Assembly: GCA_958496175.1 (NCBI GenBank)
Contig: OY292278.1
Span: 1-64,000, forward strand
DNA length: 64,000 bases
Reading direction: 5' to 3'
From: Sisyra terminalis
Lineage: Eukaryota; Arthropoda; Insecta; Neuroptera; Sisyridae
Shown: positions 36,401-49,955 of the stretch, piece after piece
Position numbering within the stretch: position 1 is the first letter of the stretch
How the letters are laid out: the number at the start of each line of letters is the position of its first letter
Made by a program: the position numbers and the translations under genes
Notes under the pieces: model-generated
The model's input: only the letters and a program-made list of their open reading frames with translations
Database searches by the model: none
Told to the model about the DNA's origin: nothing

Positions 36401-38592
36401 AAAAATCAATACAAAATTGAACAGTCTTTTCAAATATAAATTCTCCTCGTTTGTTAAATTCAAATTTTCTAAACTAGTAAAAATCAATACAAAATTGAAC
36501 AGTCTTTTCTCATATAAATTTTCCTCGTTTGTTAAATTCAAATTTTCTAAACTGGTAAAAATCAATACAAAATTGAACAGTCTTTTCAAATATAAATTTT
36601 CCTCGTTTGTTAAATTCAAATTTTCTAAACTGGTAAAAATCAATACAAAATCGAACAGTCTTTTCAAATATAAATTTTCCTCGTTTGTTAAATTCAAATT
36701 TTCTCACAATTGTAAAAATCAATACAAAATTGAACAGTCTTTTTACATATAAATTTTCCTCGTTTGTTAAATTCAAATTTTCTCACAATTGTAAAAATCA
36801 ATACAAAATTGAACAGTCTTTTCACATATAAATTTTCCTCGTTTGTTAAATTCAAATTTTCTAAACTGGTATAAATCAATACAAAATTGAACAGTCTTTT
36901 CAAATATAAATTTTCCTCGTTTGTTAAATTCAAATTTTCTAAACTGGTAAAAATCAATACAAAATTGAACAGTCTTTTCACATATAAATTTTCCTCGTTT
37001 GTTAAATTCAAATTTTCTAAACTGCTAAAAATCAATACAAAATTGAACAGTCTTTTGAAATATAAATTTTCCTCGTTTGTTAAATTCAAATTTTCTCACA
37101 ATTGTAAAAATCAATACAAAATTGAACAGTCTTTTCACATATAAAGTTTCCTCGTTTGTTAAATTCAAATTTTCTTAACTGGTAAAAATCAATACAAAAT
37201 TGAACAGTCTTTTCAAATATAAATTTTCCTCGTTTGTTAAATTCAAATTTTCTAAACTGGTAAAAATCAATACAAAATTGAACAGTCTTTTCAAATATAA
37301 ATTTTCCTCGTTTGTTAAATTCAAATTTTCTCACAATTTTAAAAATCAATACAAAATTGAACAGTCTTTTCAAATATAAATTCTCCTCGTTTGTTAAATT
37401 CAAATTTTCTAAACTAGTAAAAATCAATACAAAATTGAACAGTCTTTTCAAATATAAATTTTCCTCGTTTGTTAAATTCAAATTTTCTCACAATTTTAAA
37501 AATCAATACAAAATTGAACAGTCTTTTCAAATATAAATTCTCCTCGTTTGTTAAATTCAAATTTTCTAAACTAGTAAAATTCAACACAAAATTGAACAGT
37601 CTTTTCAAATATAAATTTTCCTCGTTTGTTAAATTCAAATTTTCTAAACTGGTAAAAATCAATACAAAATTGAACAGTCTTTTCAAATATAAATTTTCCT
37701 CGTTTGTTAAATTCAAATTTTCTCACAATTGTAAAAATCAATACAAAATTGAACAGTCTTTTCAAATATAAATTCTCCTCGTTTGTTAAATTCAAATTTT
37801 CTAAACTAGTAAAAATCAATACAAAATTGAACAGTCTTTTCTCATATAAATTTTCCTCGTTTGTTAAATTCAAATTTTCTAAACTGGTAAAAATCAATAC
37901 AAAATTGAACAGTCTTTTCAAATATAAATTTTCCTCGTTTGTTAAATTCAAATTTTCTAAACTGGTAAAAATCAATACAAAATCGAACAGTCTTTTCAAA
38001 TATAAATTTTCCTCGTTTGTTAAATTCAAATTTTCTCACAATTGTAAAAATCAATACAAAATTGAACAGTCTTTTCAAATATAAATTCTCCTCGTTTGTT
38101 AAATTCAAATTTTCTAAACTAGTAAAAATCAATACAAAATTGAACAGTCTTTTCTCATATAAATTTTCCTCGTTTGTTAAATTCTAATTTTCTAAACTGG
38201 TAAAAATCAATACAAAATCGAACAGTCTTTTCAAATATAAATTTTCCTCGTTTGTTAAATTCAAATTTTCTCACAATTGTAAAAATCAATACAAAATTGA
38301 ACAGTCTTTTCAAATATAAATTTTCCTCGTTTGTTAAATTCAAATTTTCTCACAATTTTAAAAATCAATACAAAATTGAACAGTCTTTTCAAATATAAAT
38401 TCTCCTCGTTTGTTAAATTCAAATTTTCTAAACTAGTAAAATTCAACACAAAATTGAACAGTCTTTTCAAATATAAATTTTCCTCGTTTGTTAAATTCAA
38501 ATTTTCTAAACTGGTAAAAATCAATACAAAATTGAACAGTCTTTTCAAATATAAATTTTCCTCGTTTGTTAAATTCAAATTTTCTCACAATT
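33421..38592 (+). repeat. Tandem higher-order duplication, 2586-bp unit x 2
   Basis: The order of diagnostic variants in 33421-36006 repeats in 36007-38592 (for example the AAACTGCT unit followed by AAAGTTTCCTCG, and the ACAAAATCG units). The two copies abut head-to-tail and correspond to about 33 monomers. Confidence 0.85.
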
Positions 38593-39192
38593 GTAAAAAT
38601 CAATACAAAATTGAACAGTCTTTTCAAATATAAATTCTCCTCGTTTGTTAAATTCAAATTTTCTAAACTAGTAAAAATCAATACAAAATTGAACAGTCTT
38701 TTCTCATATAAATTTTCCTCGTTTGTTAAATTCAAATTTTCTAAACTGGTAAAAATCAATACAAAATTGAACAGTCTTTTCAAATATAAATTTTCCTCGT
38801 TTGTTAAATTCAAATTTTCTAAACTGGTAAAAATCAATACAAAATCGAACAGTCTTTTCAAATATAAATTTTCCTCGTTTGTTAAATTCAAATTTTCTCA
38901 CAATTGTAAAAATCAATACAAAATTGAACAGTCTTTTCAAATATAAATTCTCCTCGTTTGTTAAATTCAAATTTTCTAAACTAGTAAAAATCAATACAAA
39001 ATTGAACAGTCTTTTCTCATATAAATTTTCCTCGTTTGTTAAATTCTAATTTTCTAAACTGGTAAAAATCAATACAAAATCGAACAGTCTTTTCAAATAT
39101 AAATTTTCCTCGTTTGTTAAATTCAAATTTTCTCACAATTGTAAAAATCAATACAAAATTGAACAGTCTTTTTACATATAAATTTTCCTCGT
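37469..39192 (+). repeat. 862-bp higher-order duplication
   Basis: Blocks beginning at 37469 and 38331 share the same variant series, including AAATTCAACACAAAATTG, TTTTCTCATATAA and ACAAAATCG units, at 862-bp offset (11 monomers). It overlaps the second copy of the 2586-bp repeat, so the duplications are nested. Confidence 0.8.
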
Positions 39193-40848
39193 TTGTTAAA
39201 TTCAAATTTTCTCACAATTGTAAAAATCAATACAAAATTGAACAGTCTTTTCACATATAAATTTTCCTCGTTTGTTAAATTCAAATTTTCTAAACTGGTA
39301 TAAATCAATACAAAATTGAACAGTCTTTTCAAATATAAATTTTCCTCGTTTGTTAAATTCAAATTTTCTAAACTGCTAAAAATCAATACAAAATTGAACA
39401 GTCTTTTGAAATATAAATTTTCCTCGTTTGTTAAATTCAAATTTTCTCACAATTGTAAAAATCAATACAAAATTGAACAGTCTTTTCACATATAAAGTTT
39501 CCTCGTTTGTTAAATTCAAATTTTCTTAACTGGTAAAAATCAATACAAAATTGAACAGTCTTTTCAAATATAAATTTTCCTCGTTTGTTAAATTCAAATT
39601 TTCTAAACTGGTAAAAATCAATACAAAATTGAACAGTCTTTTCAAATATAAATTTTCCTCGTTTGTTAAATTCAAATTTTCTCACAATTTTAAAAATCAA
39701 TACAAAATTGAACAGTCTTTTCAAATATAAATTCTCCTCGTTTGTTAAATTCAAATTTTCTAAACTAGTAAAAATCAATACAAAATTGAACAGTCTTTTC
39801 AAATATAAATTTTCCTCGTTTGTTAAATTCAAATTTTCTCACAATTTTAAAAATCAATACAAAATTGAACAGTCTTTTCAAATATAAATTCTCCTCGTTT
39901 GTTAAATTCAAATTTTCTAAACTAGTAAAATTCAACACAAAATTGAACAGTCTTTTCAAATATAAATTTTCCTCGTTTGTTAAATTCAAATTTACTCACA
40001 ATTGTAAAAATCAATACAAAATTGAACAGTCTTTTTACATATAAATTTTCCTCGATTGTTAAATTCAAATTTTCTCACAATTGTAAAAATCAATACAAAA
40101 TTGAACAGTCTTTTCAAATATAAATTTTCCTCGTTTGTTAAATTCAAATTTTCTCACAATTTTAAAAATCAATACAAAATTGAACAGTCTTTTCACATAT
40201 AAATTTTCCTCGTTTGTTAAATTCAAATTTTCTAAACTGGTAAAAATCAATACAAAATTGAACAGTCTTTTCAAATATAAATTTTCCTCGTTTGTTAAAT
40301 TCAAATTTTCTCACAATTGTAAAAATCAATACAAAATTGAACAGTCTTTTCACATATAAATTTTCCTCGTTTGTTAAATTCAAATTTTCTAAACTGGTAA
40401 AAATCAATACAAAATTGAACAGTCTTTTCAAATATAAATTTTCCTCGTTTGTTAAATTCAAATTTTCTAAACTGGTAAAAATCAATACAAAATTGAACAG
40501 TCTTTTCAAATATAAATTTTCCTCGTTTGTTAAATTCAAATTTTCTCACAATTGTAAAAATCAATACAAAATTGAACAGTCTTTTCAAATATAAATTCTC
40601 CTCGTTTGTTAAATTCAAATTTTCTAAACTAGTAAAAATCAATACAAAATTGAACAGTCTTTTCTCATATAAATTTTCCTCGTTTGTTAAATTCAAATTT
40701 TCTAAACTGGTAAAAATCAATACAAAATTGAACAGTCTTTTCAAATATAAATTTTCCTCGTTTGTTAAATTCAAATTTTCTAAACTGGTAAAAATCAATA
40801 CAAAATCGAACAGTCTTTTCAAATATAAATTTTCCTCGTTTGTTAAAT

Positions 40849-43417
40849 TCAAATTTTCTCACAATTGTAAAAATCAATACAAAATTGAACAGTCTTTTTA
40901 CATATAAATTTTCCTCGTTTGTTAAATTCAAATTTTCTCACAATTGTAAAAATCAATACAAAATTGAACAGTCTTTTCACATATAAATTTTCCTCGTTTG
41001 TTAAATTCAAATTTTCTAAACTGGTATAAATCAATACAAAATTGAACAGTCTTTTCAAATATAAATTTTCCTCGTTTGTTAAATTCAAATTTTCTAAACT
41101 GGTAAAAATCAATACAAAATTGAACAGTCTTTTCACATATAAATTTTCCTCGTTTGTTAAATTCAAATTTTCTAAACTGCTAAAAATCAATACAAAATTG
41201 AACAGTCTTTTGAAATATAAATTTTCCTCGTTTGTTAAATTCAAATTTTCTCACAATTGTAAAAATCAATACAAAATTGAACAGTCTTTTCACATATAAA
41301 GTTTCCTCGTTTGTTAAATTCAAATTTTCTTAACTGGTAAAAATCAATACAAAATTGAACAGTCTTTTCAAATATAAATTTTCCTCGTTTGTTAAATTCA
41401 AATTTTCTCACAATTGTAAAAATCAATACAAAATTGAACAGTCATTTCAAATATAAATTCTTCTCGTTTGTTAAATTCAAATTTTCTAAACTAGTAAAAA
41501 TCAATACAAAATTGAACAGTCTTTTCAAATATAAATTTTCCTCGTTTGTTAAATTCAAATTTTCTCACAATTTTAAAAATCAATACAAAATTGAACAGTC
41601 TTTTTACATATAAATTTTCCTCGTTTGTTAAATTCAAATTTTCTCACAATTGTAAAAATCAATACAAAATTGAACAGTCTTTTCTCATATAAATTTTCCT
41701 CGTTTGTTAAATTCAAATTTTCTAAACTGGTAAAAATCAATACAAAATTGAACAGTCTTTTCAAATATAAATTTTCCTCGTTTGTTAAATTCAAATTTTC
41801 TAAACTGGTAAAAATCAATACAAAATTGAACAGTCTTTTCAAATATAAATTTTCCTCGTTTGTTAAATTCAAATTTTCTCACAATTTTAAAAATCAATAC
41901 AAAATTGAACAGTCTTTTTACATATAAATTTTCCTCGTTTGTTAAATTCAAATTTTCTCACAATTGTAAAAATCAATACAAAATTGAACAGTCTTTTCTC
42001 ATATAAATTTTCCTCGTTTGTTAAATTCAAATTTTCTAAACTGGTAAAAATCAATACAAAATTGAACAGTCTTTTCAAATATAAATTTTCCTCGTTTGTT
42101 AAATTCAAATTTTCTAAACTGGTAAAAATCAATACAAAATTGAACAGTCTTTTCAAATATAAATTTTCCTCGTTTGTTAAATTCAAATTTTCTAAACTGG
42201 TAAAAATCAATACAAAATTGAACAGTCTTTTCAAATATAAATTTTCCTCGTTTGTTAAATTCAAATTTTCTAAACTGGTAAAAATCAATACAAAATCGAA
42301 CAGTCTTTTCAAATATAAATTTTCCTCGTTTGTTAAATTCAAATTTTCTCACAATTGTAAAAATCAATACAAAATTGAACAGTCTTTTTACATATAAATT
42401 TTCCTCGTTTGTTAAATTCAAATTTTCTCACAATTGTAAAAATCAATACAAAATTGAACAGTCTTTTCACATATAAATTTTCCTCGTTTGTTAAATTCAA
42501 ATTTTCTAAACTGGTATAAATCAATACAAAATTGAACAGTCTTTTCAAATATAAATTTTCCTCGTTTGTTAAATTCAAATTTTCTAAACTGGTAAAAATC
42601 AATACAAAATTGAATAGTCTTTTCACATATAAATTTTCCTCGTTTGTTAAATTCAAATTTTCTAAACTGCTAAAAATCAATACAAAATTGAACAGTCTTT
42701 TGAAATATAAATTTTCCTCGTTTGTTAAATTCAAATTTTCTCACAATTGTAAAAATCAATACAAAATTGAACAGTCTTTTCACATATAAAGTTTCCTCGT
42801 TTGTTAAATTCAAATTTTCTTAACTGGTAAAAATCAATACAAAATTGAACAGTCTTTTCAAATATAAATTTTCCTCGTTTGTTAAATTCAAATTTTCTCA
42901 CAATTGTAAAAATCAATACAAAATTGAACAGTCATTTCAAATATAAATTCTTCTCGTTTGTTAAATTCAAATTTTCTAAACTAGTAAAAATCAATACAAA
43001 ATTGAACAGTCTTTTCAAATATAAATTTTCCTCGTTTGTTAAATTCAAATTTTCTCACAATTTTAAAAATCAATACAAAATTGAACAGTCTTTTTACATA
43101 TAAATTTTCCTCGTTTGTTAAATTCAAATTTTCTCACAATTGTAAAAATCAATACAAAATTGAACAGTCTTTTCTCATATAAATTTTCCTCGTTTGTTAA
43201 ATTCAAATTTTCTAAACTGGTAAAAATCAATACAAAATTGAACAGTCTTTTCAAATATAAATTTTCCTCGTTTGTTAAATTCAAATTTTCTAAACTGGTA
43301 AAAATCAATACAAAATTGAACAGTCTTTTCAAATATAAATTTTCCTCGTTTGTTAAATTCAAATTTTCTCACAATTTTAAAAATCAATACAAAATTGAAC
43401 AGTCTTTTCACATATAA
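40849..43417 (+). repeat. 1490-bp higher-order duplication
   Basis: About 1.06 kb starting at 40849 recurs at 42339 (offset 1490, 19 monomers), including the rare GTCATTTCAAATATAA and ATTCTTCTCG variants at 41452 and 42942. The same rare variants occur again near 43961, 1019 bp further on, as a third partial copy. Confidence 0.82.
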
Positions 43418-44369
43418 ATTTTCCTCGTTTGTTAAATTCAAATTTTCTAAACTGGTATAAATCAATACAAAATTGAACAGTCTTTTCAAATATAAATTTT
43501 CCTCGTTTGTTAAATTCAAATTTTCTAAACTGGTAAAATTCAATACAAAATTGAACAGTATTTTCAAATATAAATTTTCCGCGTTTGTTAAATTCAAATT
43601 TTCTAAACTGGTAAAAATCAATACAAAATTGAACAGTCTTTTCACATATAAATTTTCCTCGTTTGTTAAATTCAAATTTTCTAAACTGCTAAAAATCAAT
43701 ACAAAATTGAACAGTCTTTTGAAATATAAATTTTCCTCGTTTGTTAAATTCAAATTTTCTCACAATTGTAAAAATCAATACAAAATTGAACAGTCTTTTC
43801 ACATATAAAGTTTCCTCGTTTGTTAAATTCAAATTTTCTTAACTGGTAAAAATCAATACAAAATTGAACAGTCTTTTCAAATATAAATTTTCCTCGTTTG
43901 TTAAATTCAAATTTTCTCACAATTGTAAAAATCAATACAAAATTGAACAGTCATTTCAAATATAAATTCTTCTCGTTTGTTAAATTCAAATTTTCTAAAC
44001 TAGTAAAAATCAATACAAAATTGAACAGTCTTTTCAAATATAAATTTTCCTCGTTTGTTAAATTCAAATATTCTCACAATTTTAAAAATCAATACAAAAT
44101 TGAACAGACTTTTTACATATAAATTTTCCTCGTTTATTAAATTCAAATTTTCTCACAATTGTAAAAATCAATATAAAATTGAACAGTCTTTTCAAATATA
44201 AATTTTCCTCGTTTGTTAAATTCAAATTTTCTCACAATTTTAAAAATCAATACAAAATTGAACAGTCTTTTCACATATAAATTTTCCTCGTTTGTTAAAT
44301 TCAAATTTTCTAAACTGGTAAAAATCAATACAAAATTGAACAGTCTTTTCAAATATAAATTTTCCTCGT

Positions 44370-46477
44370 TTGTTAAATTCAAATTTTCTCACAATTTTAA
44401 AAATCAATACAAAATTGAACAGTCTTTTCAAATATAAATTCTCCTCGTTTGTTAAATTCAAATTTTCTAAACTAGTAAAAATCAATACAAAATTGAACAG
44501 TCTTTTCAAATATAAATTTTCCTCGTTTGTTAAATTCAAATTTTCTCACAATTTTAAAAATCAATACAAAATTGAACAGTCTTTTCAAATATAAATTCTC
44601 CTCGTTTGTTAAATTCAAATTTTCTAAACTAGTAAAATTCAACACAAAATTGAACAGTCTTTTCAAATATAAATTTTCCTCGTTTGTTAAATTCAAATTT
44701 TCTCACAATTTTAAAAATCAATACAAAATTGAACAGTCTTTTCAAATATAAATTCTCCTCGTTTGTTAAATTCAAATTTTCTAAACTAGTAAAAATCAAT
44801 ACAAAATTGAACAGTCTTTTCAAATATAAATTTTCCTCGTTTGTTAAATTCAAATTTTCTCACAATTTTAAAAATCAATACAAAATTGAACAGTCTTTTC
44901 AAATATAAATTCTCCTCGTTTGTTAAATTCAAATTTTCTAAACTAGTAAAATTCAACACAAAATTGAACAGTCTTTTCAAATATAAATTTTCCTCGTTTG
45001 TTAAATTCAAATTTTCTCACAATTTTAAAAATCAATACAAAATTGAACAGTCTTTTCAAATATAAATTCTCCTCGTTTGTTAAATTCAAATTTTCTAAAC
45101 TAGTAAAATTCAACACAAAATTGAACAGTCTTTTCAAATATAAATTTTCCTCGTTTGTTAAATTCAAATTTTCTAAACTGGTAAAAATCAATACAAAATT
45201 GAACAGTCTTTTGAAATATAAATTTTCCTCGTTTGTTAAATTCAAATTTTCTCACAATTTTAAAAATCAATACAAAATTGAACAGTCTTTTCAAATATAA
45301 ATTCTCCTCGTTTGTTAAATTCAAATTTTCTAAACTAGTAAAAATCAATACAAAATTGAACAGTCTTTTCAAATATAAATTTTCCTCGTTTGTTAAATTC
45401 AAATTTTCTCACAATTTTAAAAATCAATACAAAATTGAACAGTCTTTTCAAATATAAATTCTCCTCGTTTGTTAAATTCAAATTTTCTAAACTAGTAAAA
45501 TTCAACACAAAATTGAACAGTCTTTTCAAATATAAATTTTCCTCGTTTGTTAAATTCAAATTTTCTCACAATTTTAAAAATCAATACAAAATTGAACAGT
45601 CTTTTCAAATATAAATTCTCCTCGTTTGTTAAATTCAAATTTTCTAAACTAGTAAAAATCAATACAAAATTGAACAGTCTTTTCAAATATAAATTCTCCT
45701 CGTTTGTTAAATTCAAATTTTCTAAACTAGTAAAATTCAACACAAAATTGAACAGTCTTTTCAAATATAAATTTTCCTCGTTTGTTAAATTCAAATTTTC
45801 TCACAATTTTAAAAATCAATACAAAATTGAACAGTCTTTTCAAATATAAATTCTCCTCGTTTGTTAAATTCAAATTTTCTAAACTAGTAAAAATCAATAC
45901 AAAATTGAACAGTCTTTTCAAATATAAATTTTCCTCGTTTGTTAAATTCAAATTTTCTCACAATTTTAAAAATCAATACAAAATTGAACAGTCTTTTCAA
46001 ATATAAATTCTCCTCGTTTGTTAAATTCAAATTTTCTAAACTAGTAAAATTCAACACAAAATTGAACAGTCTTTTCAAATATAAATTTTCCTCGTTTGTT
46101 AAATTCAAATTTTCTCACAATTTTAAAAATCAATACAAAATTGAACAGTCTTTTCAAATATAAATTCTCCTCGTTTGTTAAATTCAAATTTTCTAAACTA
46201 GTAAAATTCAACACAAAATTGAACAGTCTTTTCAAATATAAATTTTCCTCGTTTGTTAAATTCAAATTTTCTCACAATTTTAAAAATCAATACAAAATTG
46301 AACAGTCTTTTCAAATATAAATTCTCCTCGTTTGTTAAATTCAAATTTTCTAAACTAGTAAAAATCAATACAAAATTGAACAGTCTTTTCAAATATAAAT
46401 TTTCCTCGTTTGTTAAATTCAAATTTTCTCACAATTTTAAAAATCAATACAAAATTGAACAGTCTTTTCAAATATAA
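44370..46477 (+). repeat. Zone of regular 157-bp dimers (79 + 78)
   Basis: Here 79-bp units ending CACAATTTT alternate closely with 78-bp units ending AAACTAGT, giving a 157-bp dimer. The second member often carries AAATTCAACAC in place of AAATCAATAC, on a 314-bp step (44527, 44841). Occasional extra 78-bp units interrupt the rhythm (near 45180 and 45700). Confidence 0.85.
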
Positions 46478-49400
46478 ATTTTCCTCGTTTGTTAAATTCA
46501 AATTTTCTCACAATTTTAAAAATCAATACAAAATTGAACAGTCTTTTCAAATATAAATTCTCCTCGTTTGTTAAATTCAAATTTTCTAAACTAGTAAAAA
46601 TCAATACAAAATTGAACAGTCTTTTCAAATATAAATTTTCCTCGTTTGTTAAATTCAAATTTTCTAAACTGGTAAAAATCAATACAAAATTGAACAGTCT
46701 TTTCAAATATAAATTTTCCTCGTTTGTTAAATTCAAATTTTCTAAACTGGTAAAAATCAATACAAAATCGAACAGTCTTTTCAAATATAAATTTTCCTCG
46801 TTTGTTAAATTCAAATTTTCTCACAATTGTAAAAATCAATACAAAATTGAACAGTCTTTTTACATATAAATTTTCCTCGTTTGTTAAATTCAAATTTTCT
46901 CACAATTGTAAAAATCAATACAAAATTGAACAGTCTTTTCAAATATAAATTTTCCTCGTTTGTTAAATTCAAATTTTCTCACAATTTTAAAAATCAATAC
47001 AAAATTGAACAGTCTTTTCACATATAAATTTTCCTCGTTTGTTAAATTCAAATTTTCTAAACTGGTAAAAATCAATACAAAATTGAACAGTCTTTTCAAA
47101 TATAAATTTTCCTCGTTTGTTAAATTCAAATTTTCTCACAATTGTAAAAATCAATACAAAATTGAACAGTCTTTTCACATATAAATTTTCCTCGTTTGTT
47201 AAATTCAAATTTTCTCACAATTTTAAAAATCAATACAAAATTGAACAGTCTTTTCAAATATAAATTCTCCTCGTTTGTTAAATTCAAATTTTCTAAACTA
47301 GTAAAAATCAATACAAAATTGAACAGTCTTTTCAAATATAAATTTTCCTCGTTTGTTAAATTCAAATTTTCTAAACTGGTAAAAATCAATACAAAATTGA
47401 ACAGTCTTTTGAAATATAAATTTTCCTCGTTTGTTAAATTCAAATTTTCTCACAATTGTAAAAATCAATACAAAATTGAACAGTCTTTTCAAATATAAAT
47501 TCTCCTCGTTTGTTAAATTCAAATTTTCTAAACTAGTAAAAATCAATACAAAATTGAACAGTCTTTTCAAATATAAATTTTCCTCGTTTGTTAAATTCAA
47601 ATTTTCTCACAATTGTAAAAATCAATACAAAATTGAACAGTCTTTTCAAATATAAATTCTCCTCGTTTGTTAAATTCAAATTTTCTAAACTAGTAAAAAT
47701 CAATACAAAATTGAACAGTCTTTTCAAATATAAATTTTCCTCGTTTGTTAAATTCAAATTTTCTCACAATTTTAAAAATCAATACAAAATTGAACAGTCT
47801 TTTCAAATATAAATTCTCCTCGTTTGTTAAATTCAAATTTTCTAAACTAGTAAAATTCAACACAAAATTGAACAGTCTTTTCAAATATAAATTTTCCTCG
47901 TTTGTTAAATTCAAATTTTCTCACAATTTTAAAAATCAATACAAAATTGAACAGTCTTTTCAAATATAAATTCTCCTCGTTTGTTAAATTCAAATTTTCT
48001 AAACTAGTAAAAATCAATACAAAATTGAACAGTCTTTTCAAATATAAATTCTCCTCGTTTGTTAAATTCAAATTTTCTAAACTAGTAAAATTCAACACAA
48101 AATTGAACAGTCTTTTCAAATATAAATTTTCCTCGTTTGTTAAATTCAAATTTTCTCACAATTTTAAAAATCAATACAAAATTGAACAGTCTTTTCAAAT
48201 ATAAATTCTCCTCGTTTGTTAAATTCAAATTTTCTAAACTAGTAAAAATCAATACAAAATTGAACAGTCTTTTCAAATATAAATTTTCCTCGTTTGTTAA
48301 ATTCAAATTTTCTCACAATTTTAAAAATCAATACAAAATTGAACAGTCTTTTCAAATATAAATTCTCCTCGTTTGTTAAATTCAAATTTTCTAAACTAGT
48401 AAAATTCAACACAAAATTGAACAGTCTTTTCAAATATAAATTTTCCTCGTTTGTTAAATTCAAATTTTCTCACAATTTTAAAAATCAATACAAAATTGAA
48501 CAGTCTTTTCAAATATAAATTCTCCTCGTTTGTTAAATTCAAATTTTCTAAACTAGTAAAATTCAACACAAAATTGAACAGTCTTTTCAAATATAAATTT
48601 TCCTCGTTTGTTAAATTCAAATTTTCTCACAATTTTAAAAATCAATACAAAATTGAACAGTCTTTTCAAATATAAATTCTCCTCGTTTGTTAAATTCAAA
48701 TTTTCTAAACTAGTAAAAATCAATACAAAATTGAACAGTCTTTTCAAATATAAATTTTCCTCGTTTGTTAAATTCAAATTTTCTCACAATTTTAAAAATC
48801 AATACAAAATTGAACAGTCTTTTCAAATATAAATTTTCCTCGTTTGTTAAATTCAAATTTTCTCACAATTTTAAAAATCAATACAAAATTGAACAGTCTT
48901 TTCAAATATAAATTCTCCTCGTTTGTTAAATTCAAATTTTCTAAACTAGTAAAAATCAATACAAAATTGAACAGTCTTTTCAAATATAAATTTTCCTCGT
49001 TTGTTAAATTCAAATTTTCTAAACTGGTAAAAATCAATACAAAATTGAACAGTCTTTTCAAATATAAATTTTCCTCGTTTGTTAAATTCAAATTTTCTAA
49101 ACTGGTAAAAATCAATACAAAATCGAACAGTCTTTTCAAATATAAATTTTCCTCGTTTGTTAAATTCAAATTTTCTCACAATTGTAAAAATCAATACAAA
49201 ATTGAACAGTCTTTTTACATATAAATTTTCCTCGTTTGTTAAATTCAAATTTTCTCACAATTGTAAAAATCAATACAAAATTGAACAGTCTTTTCAAATA
49301 TAAATTTTCCTCGTTTGTTAAATTCAAATTTTCTCACAATTTTAAAAATCAATACAAAATTGAACAGTCTTTTCACATATAAATTTTCCTCGTTTGTTAA

Positions 49401-49955
49401 ATTCAAATTTTCTAAACTGGTAAAAATCAATACAAAATTGAACAGTCTTTTCAAATATAAATTTTCCTCGTTTGTTAAATTCAAATTTTCTCACAATTGT
49501 AAAAATCAATACAAAATTGAACAGTCTTTTCACATATAAATTTTCCTCGTTTGTTAAATTCAAATTTTCTCACAATTTTAAAAATCAATACAAAATTGAA
49601 CAGTCTTTTCAAATATAAATTCTCCTCGTTTGTTAAATTCAAATTTTCTAAACTAGTAAAAATCAATACAAAATTGAACAGTCTTTTCAAATATAAATTT
49701 TCCTCGTTTGTTAAATTCAAATTTTCTAAACTGGTAAAAATCAATACAAAATTGAACAGTCTTTTGAAATATAAATTTTCCTCGTTTGTTAAATTCAAAT
49801 TTTCTCACAATTGTAAAAATCAATACAAAATTGAACAGTCTTTTCAAATATAAATTCTCCTCGTTTGTTAAATTCAAATTTTCTAAACTAGTAAAAATCA
49901 ATACAAAATTGAACAGTCTTTTCAAATATAAATTTTCCTCGTTTGTTAAATTCAA
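45390..49955 (+). repeat. 2355-bp higher-order duplication
   Basis: The variant order starting at 45390 recurs from 47745 (offset 2355, 30 monomers) through about 49.8 kb, including the pair of adjacent ATTCTCCTCG units at 45680/48035 and the ACAAAATCG unit at 46764/49119. Confidence 0.85.
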